Source of the DNA: Xylanimonas ulmi
GTDB taxonomy: Bacteria; Actinomycetota; Actinomycetes; Actinomycetales; Cellulomonadaceae
Direction: 5' to 3'
DNA length: 64,000 nucleotides
Assembly: GCF_004216535.1 (NCBI RefSeq)
Contig: NZ_SGWX01000001.1
Coordinates: forward strand, 2,914,001 to 2,978,000
Positions 16,434-26,600 of this stretch are shown piece by piece (positions within the stretch are counted from its first letter, which is position 1; every line of letters begins with the position of its first letter). A program made the position numbers and the translations under genes. The notes below the pieces were generated by a model, which saw only the letters and a list, made by a program, of their open reading frames with translations, was not told where the DNA came from and did not search any database.

Positions 16434-17492
16434 ATGCACAGCCGCAGCGACGACACCGGTGTCGAGGGCCCCGAGGCCACCGGCGACGACACCTCCCCCG
16501 CGTGGCGCCCCGACCTCCTGGGCGACGGCTTCGAGCGGCGCACGCTCCACCTGCCCGACGGGGCGCAGGTCACCTTGGTGCGCCTGACCCCCTCGCTCAC
16601 CGACGACGACGGGGCCGCCCGCCGCGTCGCGGTGCTGTACGTGCACGGCTTCGTCGACTACTTCTTCCACCCCCACCTGGCGCGGGCCCTCGCCGACCCG
16701 GGCGCACTGGCGGGAGGCGACCCGGCTGGCGTGCGCGGCTACGCGTTCTACGCCGTCGACCTGCGCGGGCATGGGCGCTCGCTCGCCGCGCACACCGCGG
16801 CGGGCGGCGACCCGAACCTCGTCGCCGACATCGCGCTGCACGCCCGCGACCTTGACGCCGCCGCCGCGGCGATCCGGGCCGCAGGCCACGAGAGGCTCGT
16901 CGTGCTGGGCCACTCGACGGGTGGCCTGATCGCGACGCTGTGGGCGGCCGCGCGGCCGGGCCGCGCCGACGCGCTGGTGCTCAACAGCCCGTGGTTCGAC
17001 CTCAACGAGCCGTGGCTGCTGCGCGGGCCCGGGACGCGCGTGATCGACGCCGTCGCCCGCGTCGCGCCGCGGCTGCCCGTCGGTGGGCTGGCCGAGCACT
17101 ACGGGCGCGCGCTGCACGTGGTGACCGGCGGCGAGTGGGACTACGACCTCGCGTGGAAGCCGCACGCCGGGTTCCCGGTGCGGGCCGGGTGGTTCCGCTC
17201 GGTGCGCGCGGCGCAGGGGCGCGTGCGGCGCGGAGTCGATGTCGGCGTGCCCACGCTGGTGCTGGCCTCGGCCCGCTCGGGACCGAGCCGGCGCGCGCAC
17301 GACGCGCTGTTGACCACGGACTCGGTGCTCGACGTCGGGCACATCCGCCGCGCCGCCCAGCGCATCGGGTCGGACGTGCTGTTCGTGCCGGTCGAGGGCG
17401 GCGCGCACGACCTGGCGCTGTCGCCGCGCGCCGGGCGCGAGGAGTATCTGCGCGCGGTCACCGCGTGGCTCGCGGCGCGGGCGCCCGCCTGA
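16434..17492 (+). CDS. Alpha/beta hydrolase (monoacylglycerol-lipase-like)
   Basis: Predicted cytoplasmic serine hydrolase, 352 aa, with no signal peptide. The fold signatures are VLYVHGFVDYFFHPHLA (oxyanion region), DLRGHGRS, and the nucleophile elbow VLGHSTGGLIA with Ser near residue 163. The acidic residue and the His probably lie in LTTDSVLDVGH and VEGGAHDLALS near the C-terminus. This layout is that of Hydrolase_4/monoglyceride lipases, but the natural ester is unknown. A weak -10 (CAGCAT) sits 6 bases before the ATG, so the mRNA may be leaderless. Confidence 0.88.
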   Translation: MHSRSDDTGVEGPEATGDDTSPAWRPDLLGDGFERRTLHLPDGAQVTLVRLTPSLTDDDGAARRVAVLYVHGFVDYFFHPHLARALADPGALAGGDPAGVRGYAFYAVDLRGHGRSLAAHTAAGGDPNLVADIALHARDLDAAAAAIRAAGHERLVVLGHSTGGLIATLWAAARPGRADALVLNSPWFDLNEPWLLRGPGTRVIDAVARVAPRLPVGGLAEHYGRALHVVTGGEWDYDLAWKPHAGFPVRAGWFRSVRAAQGRVRRGVDVGVPTLVLASARSGPSRRAHDALLTTDSVLDVGHIRRAAQRIGSDVLFVPVEGGAHDLALSPRAGREEYLRAVTAWLAARAPA

Positions 17493-17631
17493 CGGGCTGG
17501 GCCATCGCCGCCATCGGGGTCGTGGCCGGCGCCGTGATGGACGGTGTGGGGCTGCGGGCCAACCGCGCGCACCGCCCACGATGTCCGATTTCCGCTAGCC
17601 CAGGCCGCGGGCCGCGCGTCAGGATGCTGGC

Positions 17632-19344
17632 ATGGCCACCGTCAGCACCGACCCCTTCGCCGAGCGCTACCGCGCGATCGCCGCGCGCGACGCCCGGTTC
17701 GACGGCCAGTTCTTCACGGCGGTCCGCACGACGCGCGTCTACTGCCGCCCGTCGTGCCCGGCGCGCACCCCCAAGCCCGAGAACGTCACGTTCTACCTCA
17801 CCCCGGCCGCCGCGCACGAGGCCGGGTACCGCGCGTGCAAACGCTGCCTGCCCGAGGCCGCGCCCGGCTCACCCGCCTGGAACCTGCGGCGCGACCTGGC
17901 CGGACGCGCGATGCGCCTGGTGGCCGACGGCGTCGTCGACCGCGAGGGGGTCGGCGGGCTCGCCCGGCGGCTCGGCTACAGCCCGCGGCAGGTGCAGCGC
18001 CTGCTCGTGGCGGAACTGGGCGCGGGCCCGCTCGCCCTCGCCCGCGCCCAGCGGGCGCAGACGGCGCGGGCGCTGCTCGTCGGCGCCGACCTTCCGCTCG
18101 CGGACGTCGCCTTCGCGGCCGGATTCGGGTCGATCCGCCAGTTCAACGAGACGATCCACGAGGTCTTCGCCACCACCCCCGGAGCGCTGCGCGCGTCGGC
18201 CGCGCGCGTCCATCGGGCGCGGACACACGGGACCGCCGCTGGCGCACACCCCCGGGTGACCGCCGCCGGGTGGACGCACGAGCCTGCTCGCACGTCCGCG
18301 CCCGCCGCGTCCACGACACCCGAGCCTGGTCCTCCGTCTGAGCCCGTCGCGCCCGTCGCGACCGACCCAGCCTCGCTCGATCCGGTGCGGCTCACGCTCC
18401 GGCTGCCCGTGCGCGCGCCGTTCGACGCCCCGGGGATCTTCTCCTTCCTGGCCGTCCGCGCGGTCGCGGGCGTGGAGTGCGCCTCGTCCGACGACGACGG
18501 CGCGCTGCGCTATGCGCGCACGCTCGCGCTCCCCCACGGGCCCGCCGCGGTCGAGGTCACGGCTACGCCGGACGGGTCCGGCGTGGGCTGGAGCCTGCGG
18601 CTGCGCGTCGAGCTCACCTCGCTCGCCGACGTCGCCACCGCCGTCACGCGAGTTCGACGGCTGTTCGACCTCGACGCCGACCCGGTCGCCGTCGACACGG
18701 CGCTCGCCGCCGACGCCGCGCTCGCGCCGCTGGTCGCCGCGACCCCCGGCATCCGCGTGCCGGGCGCCGTCGACCCGCACGAGCTCGTGGTCCGCGCGAT
18801 CGTCGGCCAGCAGATCTCCGTGGCCGCGGCGCGCACGCACCTGGGACGCCTCGCGGCCCGGCTCGGAACGCCGTACCGATCCGGGTTCGACGGGTTGACG
18901 ACACTCTTCCCCACACCCGCCGCGATCGCGGCAGACGTGCCCGTCCCCGTGCCCGGCAGCGACCAGGCCGCCGACCCCGCGCGCCCGCTGCGACTGCCCG
19001 CGCGCGGCGTGGCCGCCGTCGTCGGCGCGGCCACGGCGCTGGCCGACGGGAGCCTCACGGTCGACGTCGGCGCCGACGCCGACGAGTTGCGCAGCGCGCT
19101 CGTCGCCCTCCCCGGCGTCGGGCCGTGGACCGCCGCCTACGTCGCCATGCGTGTGTTGGGCGACCCGGACGCGTGGCTTGAGGGCGACGTCGCGCTGCTC
19201 GCCGGGGCGAGCGCGCTCGGCCTCGCGCCGCCGCCCGACCTGCCGGCGGGGCGCCGCCATCGCGACCTGGCCGCCCGCGCCGCCGCCTGGGCGCCGTGGC
19301 GCTCGTACGCGGCGATGCGCCTGTGGCAGGCCGCGGCGCCCTGA
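17632..19344 (+). CDS. Ada-AlkA fusion: methyl-phosphotriester-sensing activator with 3-methyladenine glycosylase
   Basis: Bifunctional alkylation-repair protein, 570 aa. The N-terminal Ada zinc domain has C38, C42, C69 and C72 (YCRPSC and CKRC), the same positions as in E. coli Ada, where C38 accepts the methyl from phosphotriesters. An AraC-type DNA-binding domain follows (about 90-195, [16 protein letters not shown] and [16 protein letters not shown]), then a Pro/Ala-rich linker, then AlkA: N-terminal domain (about 250-345) and HhH-GPD (about 370-560). The HhH hairpin is [15 protein letters not shown] and the catalytic Asp is in LEGDVAL. The fusion lets methylated DNA switch on repair genes, presumably including ogt immediately downstream. 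Confidence 0.95.
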   Translation: MATVSTDPFAERYRAIAARDARFDGQFFTAVRTTRVYCRPSCPARTPKPENVTFYLTPAAAHEAGYRACKRCLPEAAPGSPAWNLRRDLAGRAMRLVADGVVDREGVGGLARRLGYSPRQVQRLLVAELGAGPLALARAQRAQTARALLVGADLPLADVAFAAGFGSIRQFNETIHEVFATTPGALRASAARVHRARTHGTAAGAHPRVTAAGWTHEPARTSAPAASTTPEPGPPSEPVAPVATDPASLDPVRLTLRLPVRAPFDAPGIFSFLAVRAVAGVECASSDDDGALRYARTLALPHGPAAVEVTATPDGSGVGWSLRLRVELTSLADVATAVTRVRRLFDLDADPVAVDTALAADAALAPLVAATPGIRVPGAVDPHELVVRAIVGQQISVAAARTHLGRLAARLGTPYRSGFDGLTTLFPTPAAIAADVPVPVPGSDQAADPARPLRLPARGVAAVVGAATALADGSLTVDVGADADELRSALVALPGVGPWTAAYVAMRVLGDPDAWLEGDVALLAGASALGLAPPPDLPAGRRHRDLAARAAAWAPWRSYAAMRLWQAAAP

Positions 19345-19392
19345 CCGGCCCTGCCCTGCCCTCCCCTGACCGGACCATCGAGAGGAACCCTC

Positions 19393-19959
19393 ATGCCTGC
19401 CGCACGCTCCGCCACCCTCGCCACCCCCGACGGCCCCTTCACCGTGGTCGTCGACGGTGACGCGGTGATCGCGTCCGGGTGGACCGACGACGTCGCCGCG
19501 CTGGTCGCGCTCGTGCACCCGTCGCTCCGGCCGGTCGCGGTCACGCCCGACGCTCCCCCAGCGAGCGCACCACCCCAGGTCTCGGGGTCCGGTCTCGCGG
19601 CCCCCGCCCTCACTGACGCCGTGCTGTGCGAGGCGGTCGCCGCGGTCGAGGGGTACTACGCCGGGCGCCTCGACGCGCCCAGCGCCGTGCCGGTGCGCCA
19701 GCGGTCGGGCGAGTTCCGCCAGCACGCGTGGGACGTGTTGCGCGGTGTGCGGCCGGGTGAGGTCGTGACCTACACCCAGTACGCGCTGCGGTCCGGGCGG
19801 CCCGCGGCGGTGCGCGCGGCGGCTGGCGCCTGCGCGATGAACGCGGCCGCGCTGTTCGTGCCGTGCCACCGCGTGCTGCGCACGGACGGAACCCTGGGCG
19901 GGTTTCGCTACGGCTTGTCGGTCAAGGAGTCATTGCTCGCGCGCGAGGGCTCGCGGTAG
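19393..19959 (+). CDS. ogt: Methylated-DNA-[protein]-cysteine S-methyltransferase (Ogt)
   Basis: Suicide repair protein that transfers O6-alkyl groups from guanine to its own cysteine, 188 aa. The active site PCHRV is present with the acceptor Cys at about 158, and the winged-helix block RSGEFRQHAWDVLRGVRPGEVVTY precedes it. The C-terminus GGFRYGLSVKESLLARE is typical. A GAGAGGAA ribosome-binding site precedes the ATG. It follows the Ada-AlkA gene by 48 bases in the same direction. Its last 52 bases are also the 3' end of mnhG on the other strand. Confidence 0.95.
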   Translation: MPAARSATLATPDGPFTVVVDGDAVIASGWTDDVAALVALVHPSLRPVAVTPDAPPASAPPQVSGSGLAAPALTDAVLCEAVAAVEGYYAGRLDAPSAVPVRQRSGEFRQHAWDVLRGVRPGEVVTYTQYALRSGRPAAVRAAAGACAMNAAALFVPCHRVLRTDGTLGGFRYGLSVKESLLAREGSR

Positions 19960-20318
19960 CGCCCGAGGGGGCGCGACAGGTCGTCGACCTCCAGGTCCTG
20001 GGAGCGCACCTTGCCCGTGCGGAAGCCCGCACGTCCGACCATGTGCGCCGCGACCGGGCTCGTCAGCAGTTGGAACACCACGACCAACGCCAGCAGCGTC
20101 AGCGCGGTGGCGCTGCGCAGCCGCAACGCGACCGCCGTCAGCAAGAGGATCAGGCCGAGCACCTGCGGCTTGGTCACCGCATGCATTCGCGCGAGCAGGT
20201 TGGCGAACCGCAGCACGCCGACACCTGCGGAGAACGTCAGGAACGCGCCCAACAGCAGGCAGACCGCCGCGGCGATGTCGGCCAACGCGGTCCAGAACCC
20301 CGGTTCGACGTGGGTCAT
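19908..20318 (-). CDS. mnhG: Mrp-type Na+/H+ antiporter subunit G
   Basis: Small membrane subunit of the multisubunit Mrp antiporter, 136 aa. Three hydrophobic segments are visible (about 13-35, 45-65 and 70-92) with the family pattern GVLRFANLLARMHAVTKPQVLG between the first two. The last 40 residues are a hydrophilic tail. The ATG at 20318 overlaps the mnhF stop as ATGA. The gene is last in the operon, and its 3' end overlaps ogt tail-to-tail by 52 bp, so the two mRNAs are complementary there. Confidence 0.9.
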   Translation of the reverse strand: MTHVEPGFWTALADIAAAVCLLLGAFLTFSAGVGVLRFANLLARMHAVTKPQVLGLILLLTAVALRLRSATALTLLALVVVFQLLTSPVAAHMVGRAGFRTGKVRSQDLEVDDLSRPLGRYREPSRASNDSLTDKP

Positions 20319-20791
20319 CGCGACTCGTCCCCTCTCGGCGCGCGCGACGGATCGTCCCGCGATGTGTCGGGCTGCGGGCCGTCGGAGGATGGTGGGACGG
20401 ACGCGGCGTCGTCGGCGCCCGTGGGGCGTGCGCCGCCCGCGCGGCGGCGCGGCGCGTCGAGCGCGTCGAGGGCGGCCTGACGGGCGGCGTCCTCGGCGGC
20501 GACCTCCTCGGCCGTGCGGATGCGGCCCTCGCCCTCGGGCTCGACGGCGGCGAACCGCGCGATCGTCACCGAGCCCACGAACCCGACGAGCGAGAGCACC
20601 ACGAGGATCGGGATCGACTCGGTGCGCCGCGACCACGCGGCCTCGACCGCGACGGCGCCGACGATCGTCGTCGTCAGCAGGTCGAAGGCGACCGTGCGGT
20701 CGAGCATCGACGGGCCGCGCTCAACCCGGACGAGCGCGAGGGCGGCGGCGGCGGCGATCATCGCGGTCGCCACGATCACGACGACGATCAT
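20315..20791 (-). CDS. mnhF: Mrp-type Na+/H+ antiporter subunit F, with long hydrophilic tail
   Basis: Membrane subunit F, 158 aa, against about 90 aa in most Mrp systems. The first 85 residues form the family core: three helices with LVRVERGPSMLDRTVAFDLLTTTIVGAVAV. Residues about 86-158 are an added Ala/Pro/Asp-rich hydrophilic tail (from EGEGRIRTAEEVAAE to the stop), probably disordered and cytoplasmic. Start overlaps mnhE as ATGA, and its stop overlaps mnhG. Confidence 0.9.
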   Translation of the reverse strand: MIVVVIVATAMIAAAAALALVRVERGPSMLDRTVAFDLLTTTIVGAVAVEAAWSRRTESIPILVVLSLVGFVGSVTIARFAAVEPEGEGRIRTAEEVAAEDAARQAALDALDAPRRRAGGARPTGADDAASVPPSSDGPQPDTSRDDPSRAPRGDESR

Positions 20792-21429
20792 GGCCGCTCC
20801 TCGGGACGGGGGGCGTCGGGGCTCGGCGCCTGCCCGGACACGGTCTCGCCCGAACCGGCGGGGACAGGGGGCGCCGCGAGGCCGGCGCGGGCCAGGTCGG
20901 CCCGCGAGGCGAAGGCGCGCAGGACGCGCTCCTCAAGGTGCAGGGTCTGCTCGCGGACCGCGTCGGGGCCACCCGCCGCGTCCAGGTCGAGCACGTGCAG
21001 GTACAGCGTCGCCGTCCGCGTGTCGGCCTCGACCACGAGCGATCCGGGCACCAGCGACGACAGCTCGGCCGTCATCGCGAAGAACACGTCCGGCGCCGGG
21101 CGCAGCGGCACCGCCACGACGCCCCCGCGTGGGGAGGTTCCGGGCCGCAGCGCCGTCCACGCCACCTGGAACGAGGCCACCACGAGGTCCGCGGCGAACC
21201 GCGCCCCCAGGATGACCGCGCGCCACGGGCGCAGTGCGGCGCGCACGCCCACGGGTGGCAGCGGCAGCAGCGCCACGACGACCAGGCCCGCCAGCAGGCC
21301 CGCGAGGAACGTCCCCCAGGTGATCGACCCCCACAGCGCCATCCACAGCACCCCCAGCAGCAGGACCGACGGCCACTGGGCGGCCACGCGGCGCAGCCGG
21401 TTGCGGCGGGTCGGTGTCAGGTGCGGCAT
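20788..21429 (-). CDS. mnhE: Mrp-type Na+/H+ antiporter subunit E
   Basis: Membrane subunit E, 213 aa. After a basic N-terminus there are two helices (about 20-58), then a cytoplasmic domain with the MnhE pattern FFAMTAELSSLVPGSLVVEADTRTATLYLHVLDL. The tail after residue 175 is Pro/Ala-rich. The ATG at 21429 overlaps the mnhD stop by one base (TGATG); the upstream open frame is out of register with mnhD and not membrane-like. Confidence 0.9.
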   Translation of the reverse strand: MPHLTPTRRNRLRRVAAQWPSVLLLGVLWMALWGSITWGTFLAGLLAGLVVVALLPLPPVGVRAALRPWRAVILGARFAADLVVASFQVAWTALRPGTSPRGGVVAVPLRPAPDVFFAMTAELSSLVPGSLVVEADTRTATLYLHVLDLDAAGGPDAVREQTLHLEERVLRAFASRADLARAGLAAPPVPAGSGETVSGQAPSPDAPRPEERP

Positions 21430-23117
21430 CAGCCCCCCACCTCCGCGGTCTTGGCCTCGGAGCCGAGGTCGGCCGACTCGCCGACGCCCCGCTCGCCGCC
21501 TCCGGGGAACACGGCCTCGATGTAGCCCCGCGTGCCGACCAGAGTGCTGGCGGCCCGCTGCGCGTACCCGTACACGGGCCCCGCGAACACCGTGAGCGCG
21601 AGGCCGAACGCCACCAGCGCCGCCGTGGGCGCCACCATGCCACGCGGCAGTCGCGTCTCCTCGCGCACGGTCGGCTCCAGGTCCTCGGGCGCCGTCTGCC
21701 AGAACGCCTTGTTCCACGCCTTGACCAGCGCGTACAGCGTCAGCAGCGAGGTCACGACCGACCCGACCACGAGCGTCCACGCCAGCGGCGTGCCGCTGCG
21801 CACACCCGCCTCCAACAGGCCCACCTTGCCCAGGAACCCGGACAGGGGCGGGATGCCCGCGAGGTTCATCGCGGGGATGAAGAACAGGACCGCCAGCCCC
21901 GGCGCGACGCGCGCGAGACCGCCGAGCCGGTCGAGCGACGTCGTGCCTCCGCGCCGCTCGACCAGGCCCACCACGAGGAACAGCGTGGTCTGCACGGTGA
22001 TGTGGTGCACGACGTAGAAGATCGCCGCGGCCGTCCCGGCCGTCCCGGCGATCGAGACGCCGAAGATCATGAACCCGATGTGGCTGACCAGGGTGAATGA
22101 CAGCAGACGTTTGATGTCGTCCTGCGCGACGGCGCCGAGGATGCCCACGAGCATCGTCAGCAGCGCGAGCACCATGAGCACCTGGTCCACGCGCACGGAG
22201 CCCGCGCCCGACGCCGGGAACAGCAGCGTCTGGGTGCGGATGATCGCGTAGACGCCCACCTTGGTCAGCAAGCCCGCGAACACCGCCGTGACGGGCGCGG
22301 GCGCCGTCGGGTAGGAGTCCGGCAGCCACGCCGACAGCGGGAAGATCGCGGCCTTGATGCCGAACCCGAGCAGCAGCAGGAGTTGGATGCCCAGGCGCAC
22401 GGCCGGGTCGACGTCGGGCAGCCGCTCGGCGACCTGCGCGAGGTTGACCGTGCCCGTGGCCGCGTAGACCAGCCCGACCGCGGTGAGGAACACGATCGAG
22501 CTGAGCAGCGCGACGACGACGTACACGCTGCCGACCCGGATCCGGTCCCCCGTGCCGCCGAGCGTGAGCAGCACGTAGGAGGCCGCGAGCAGCACCTCGA
22601 ACCCGACGTAGAGGTTGAACAGGTCGCCCGCGAGGAACGCGCCGCCCACGCCCGCGGCGAGCACCAGGAACGTCGGGTGGTAGATCGCGACGGGCAGCAG
22701 GTCGCGGCGGTCGGCTTCGTCGGGGTCGCCGCTGCCGCCGTCGGCGGCGCGCGGCTCGCCGGGCACGCCCTCACCCACCATGTCGACGTCGTCGCTGCCG
22801 TCGGCGACGCCCTGGGCCATCGAGTACAGCAGCACGCACAGCAGGACGACGCCGCTGACCAGCAGCATGAGCGCGGCGAGCCGGTCGGCGACCAGGTTGA
22901 TGCCCACGGGCACGGCCCAGTCGCCGATGACGGCGACGACGGGGCCGGAGTCGGCCGCCACGACGAGCACGGCCGCCGTGACGACGACGACGCTGAGTGC
23001 GACGACCGAGATGACGCGCTGGACGCGCGCGTAACGGTGCAGCGCGAGCGTGAGCCCGGCCGCGAGCAGCGGGACGAGCGCCGGCAGCGGCAGCAGCGAG
23101 GCCGCGGACCATGTCAC
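21429..23117 (-). CDS. mnhD: Mrp-type Na+/H+ antiporter subunit D (proton-conducting, NuoM/N-like)
   Basis: Antiporter-like membrane subunit homologous to complex I NuoM/NuoN, 562 aa, about 14 helices. Conserved elements include the helix-5 Glu in NLYVGFEVLLAASYVLL, the Lys-containing GFGIKAAIFPLSAWLPDSYPTAPAPVTAVFAGLLTKVGVYA block, and SFTLVSHIGFMIFG. An acidic 35-residue loop (about 103-140, VADGSDDVDMVGEG onward) is inserted after the third helix, longer than in typical MnhD. It starts at GTG 23117, which overlaps the mnhC stop as GTGA. Confidence 0.94.
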   Translation of the reverse strand: MTWSAASLLPLPALVPLLAAGLTLALHRYARVQRVISVVALSVVVVTAAVLVVAADSGPVVAVIGDWAVPVGINLVADRLAALMLLVSGVVLLCVLLYSMAQGVADGSDDVDMVGEGVPGEPRAADGGSGDPDEADRRDLLPVAIYHPTFLVLAAGVGGAFLAGDLFNLYVGFEVLLAASYVLLTLGGTGDRIRVGSVYVVVALLSSIVFLTAVGLVYAATGTVNLAQVAERLPDVDPAVRLGIQLLLLLGFGIKAAIFPLSAWLPDSYPTAPAPVTAVFAGLLTKVGVYAIIRTQTLLFPASGAGSVRVDQVLMVLALLTMLVGILGAVAQDDIKRLLSFTLVSHIGFMIFGVSIAGTAGTAAAIFYVVHHITVQTTLFLVVGLVERRGGTTSLDRLGGLARVAPGLAVLFFIPAMNLAGIPPLSGFLGKVGLLEAGVRSGTPLAWTLVVGSVVTSLLTLYALVKAWNKAFWQTAPEDLEPTVREETRLPRGMVAPTAALVAFGLALTVFAGPVYGYAQRAASTLVGTRGYIEAVFPGGGERGVGESADLGSEAKTAEVGG

Positions 23118-23683
23118 GGGCGCTCACCCCCGCGCGAGCCGGGCGCGTCGTCGGCAGGGCCGTCGGGCGGGCCGTCGGCAGACCCGCCGGGCGCCTCGCC
23201 GGCCGCCGTCAGGCTCTCCTCGATGTCGTCGTGGATCTCGGCCGCCTCCTCGTCGAGCGTCTCACCGGTCTCGGCCGCGTCGACGTCGGCGTACGCCGCC
23301 TCGTTGCGCGCGGCACGGCGGGCGATGCGGCGGTCCTCGTCGTCGTCCTGGACCTCGTCGTGGCCGTTGAGCTGCCAGGACCGATACGCCATGGCCAGCA
23401 CGAACGCGGTCAGCGCGAGCGTGATGACGATCGAGGTCAGCACCATGGCCTGGGCGAGCGGGTCGCTGAGCCGCACGGCGGGGTCGGCGTTGCCCACGAT
23501 GGGCGCGGCGCCCGCGCGCCCGCCCGCGATGAGCAGCGCGAGGTTCGCGCCGTTGCCCACCAGCACGAACCCGAGCAGCACGCGCGTCAGCGAGCGTTCG
23601 AGCAGCAGGTAGACGCCGACGGCGAACAGCACGCCGACCGCCACGACCAGCGCGGCCGAGGGGACGTTGTCGAGCACGATCAT
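23114..23683 (-). CDS. mnhC: Mrp-type Na+/H+ antiporter subunit C (NuoK-like), with acidic tail
   Basis: Small membrane subunit homologous to NuoK, 189 aa. The first 110 residues hold three helices with family motifs GVYLLLERSLTRVLLGFVLVGNGANLALL and DPLAQAMVLTSIVITLALTAF. Residues about 112-189 form a strongly acidic tail (DDDEDRRIARR, DEEAAEIHDDIEESL), unlike the short end of most MnhC proteins. It lies 7 bp after the large mnhAB gene. Confidence 0.93.
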   Translation of the reverse strand: MIVLDNVPSAALVVAVGVLFAVGVYLLLERSLTRVLLGFVLVGNGANLALLIAGGRAGAAPIVGNADPAVRLSDPLAQAMVLTSIVITLALTAFVLAMAYRSWQLNGHDEVQDDDEDRRIARRAARNEAAYADVDAAETGETLDEEAAEIHDDIEESLTAAGEAPGGSADGPPDGPADDAPGSRGGERP

Positions 23684-23690
23684 CCGGCCC

Positions 23691-26600
23691 TCACCGCCCC
23701 CACACCGCGCCGCGGCCTGCGGCCCCGGCGCCGCCCTCGATCTCGCCCTGGTGGTCGATCTCGGCGCCGAGGGAGCGCAGGATGTCGAGCACCAGGCCGA
23801 TGACGACCAGGAACACCCCCAGGTCGAAGACCAGCGACGTCACCACGTGCACCGACCCGAAGACCGGCAGGTGCAGGTCCACGATGAAGCTCTCCAGCGC
23901 GTGCTGCCCGGCCAGCAGGGTCACGAGCCCGACGCCGGCCGACAGCACCAGGCCCGTGCCCAGCACGCGGCCGGGGTGCACGGGCGCGGCCTCGCCCAAC
24001 TCGTACCGCCCGCCGGCGAGGTAGCGCACGGCCAGGGCCAGGCCCACCACGAGCCCCGCGGCGAACCCGCCGCCGGGCGCGTTGTGCCCTCGGAACAGCA
24101 GGAACAGGGCGAAGACGATCATGGCGTGGAAGACGACGCGCGTGACCACCTCGAACATGATGGAGCGCCGCTCCGGGGCCAGGGTGGGGCCCGCGACGAT
24201 CCACGTGGTCGAGCGCGCGATGGGCGCCGTGCCCGACGCCGTGCCCGACGCCGTGCCCGACGCCGTGCGCGGGCGCAGCGCGCGCGCGTCGTCGCGCAGG
24301 CGTGGCACGCGGCCCGAGCGCTGGCGCAGGAACACGAGCGAGGCCACGCCGGTCGCGGCGACCAGCAGGACCGAGATCTCGCCCACGGTGTCCCAGGCGC
24401 GCACGTCGACCAGGGTCACGTTGACGACATTGCGCCCCCCGCCCCAGGTGACCGCCTCGGACGGGAAGTCGACCGAGATGGGCAGGTGCGTGCGGGCCAG
24501 GGGCGCGGCGGTGACCAGCAGCATCATCACGAGCCCGACCCCCACCCCGATCGCGAGCCGCACCCAGCGGCTCGCGGCCAGCGGCCGGTTGGAGAAGTAT
24601 CCGGGCAGCCGCCGCAGCACCAGCACCATGACCACGAGCGTCACGGTCTCGGTCAGCACCTGGGTCAGCGCGAGGTCCGGCGCCCCATGCAGCAGGAACA
24701 GCACGGCGTTGCCGTACCCGGTGACCCCGACGAGGAACACGGCCTTGAGACGGCGTCGGGCGCGGGCGGCGAGCACCGCCGCCGCGGCGATGACCGCCAC
24801 GACGACGAGTTGCACGGGTCGGTCAAAAGGCACCAGGGTCAGCGGCCCGAGCGTGAACGCGTCGGCTCGCCCGACGGCGTCCTGCGTGCCGGGCAGCGTG
24901 GCCCCGCGCAGCCCCCAGGCGAGCGCGACGCCGGGGCCCGCGATGAGGACCAGCAGGATCACGCCGAGGTAGAACGGCAGCGAGCCGCGCTGGGTCTGGC
25001 CGGTGACGTCGGCGGCGAAGTCGTCGAGGCGGCGCATCGTGCGCCGGTAGACGAGGTCGGCGCCCAGCGGGGACCACAGCCGCTCTTGCAGGCGCTCGAT
25101 CCGCTCGCGCTGCCAGAACGCGGCCGCCCCGAGCGCGAGCACCCCGAGGGTCACGAAGACCGTCGGCGTCAGGCCCGCCCACAGCGTCAGGTGCCCCGGC
25201 TCGCCCGTCGGGTAGGTGTCCGCGTGCGGCGCCAACAGGCGGTCGCCGACCTGTGGCGCCAGCGCGACCACGAGGCCCAGCACCGCGAGCACAAACGGCG
25301 GCGCGGCCAGCAGCAGCGGGGGGCGGCGCACCACACCCGAGGCGGGCGGCGCCACGATCGAGCCCGCGGCGGGCGTCGCGGCGGCCGGGCTCGCGGCGGC
25401 CGGGCTCGCGGCGGCCGGGCTCGCCGTCGTCGCCGCCGGCGTCATCCCGCCCTCGACCGAGATCGTCCCCAGGGACACGGGCTCGACCATCTGCACCACG
25501 GGCGTCACCTTCGCGCGGCGCCCGAACGCGCCCCAGGCGAACCGCAGCCCGTAGGCGACGGTCAGCGCCGAGCCGAGCGCGACGACGACGGTCAGGACCT
25601 TGCCGAGCGGGTCGTCGCCGTGCGCCCACGCCTCGAGCGCGGCCTCCTTGGCCACGTACCCGGCGAACGGCGGCAGGCCGATCATCGACGCCGTCGCGAG
25701 GATGCCCGCGGCGGCCGTGAGCGGCAGCTGGCGTGCGAGCCCGGCCAGTCGCCGCAGGTCGCGCGTGCCGGTCGCGGCGTCGACCACGCCGACCACGAGG
25801 AACAGGGACGCCTTGAACATCGCGTGCGCCCCGAGCAGGGCGAGCCCGGCCAGCGCTGCGCCGCGCGTGCCGTAGCCCAGCAGCAGCACGAGCAGGCCGA
25901 GCTGCGACACCGTGCCGAAGGCGAGCACGAGTTTGAGGTCGTGCTGACGCAGGGCGCGGTATCCGCCCAGCAGCAGCGTCGCCGAGCCGACGACCACCAC
26001 CACCCACCGCCAGGCGGCCAGGCCTGAGAACGCGGGCGCGAACCGCCCCACCAGGTAGATGCCCGCCTTGACCATCGCGGCCGCGTGCAGGTACGCCGAC
26101 ACCGGCGTGGGGGCGGCCATCGCCGCCGGCAGCCAGAAGTGCGCCGGCACCTGTGCGGACTTGGTCATGGCCCCGGCCAGCAGGCACAGCGCGGCCACGA
26201 CGGCGGGCGCCCCGGTGGGCGGGTCGGCCAGCACCTCGGACACGCGCCACGTGTCGGCCGCGACCCCCAGCACGACGATCCCGACCAGCATCGTCAGGCC
26301 GCCCGCGGTCGTGACGACGATCGCCTGCATGGCCGCGCGCCGCGAGGCCTTGCGCTCCGCGTGATGGCCGATCAGCAGGTAGGAGAAGACCGTCGTCAGC
26401 TCCCAGAACACGAACATGAGCAGCAGGTCGTCCGCGGTGACCAGACCGGCCATGGCGCCCGCGAACGCGACCAGCACGCCCGCGAACTTGGACATGCCGA
26501 CCGCGCCGCGCGCGAAGTACGCGCTGCAGTACAGCAGCACGAGCGCCCCCACGGCGCCCACCACGAGCAGCATGAGCCACGACAGGGTGTCGAGCCGGAA

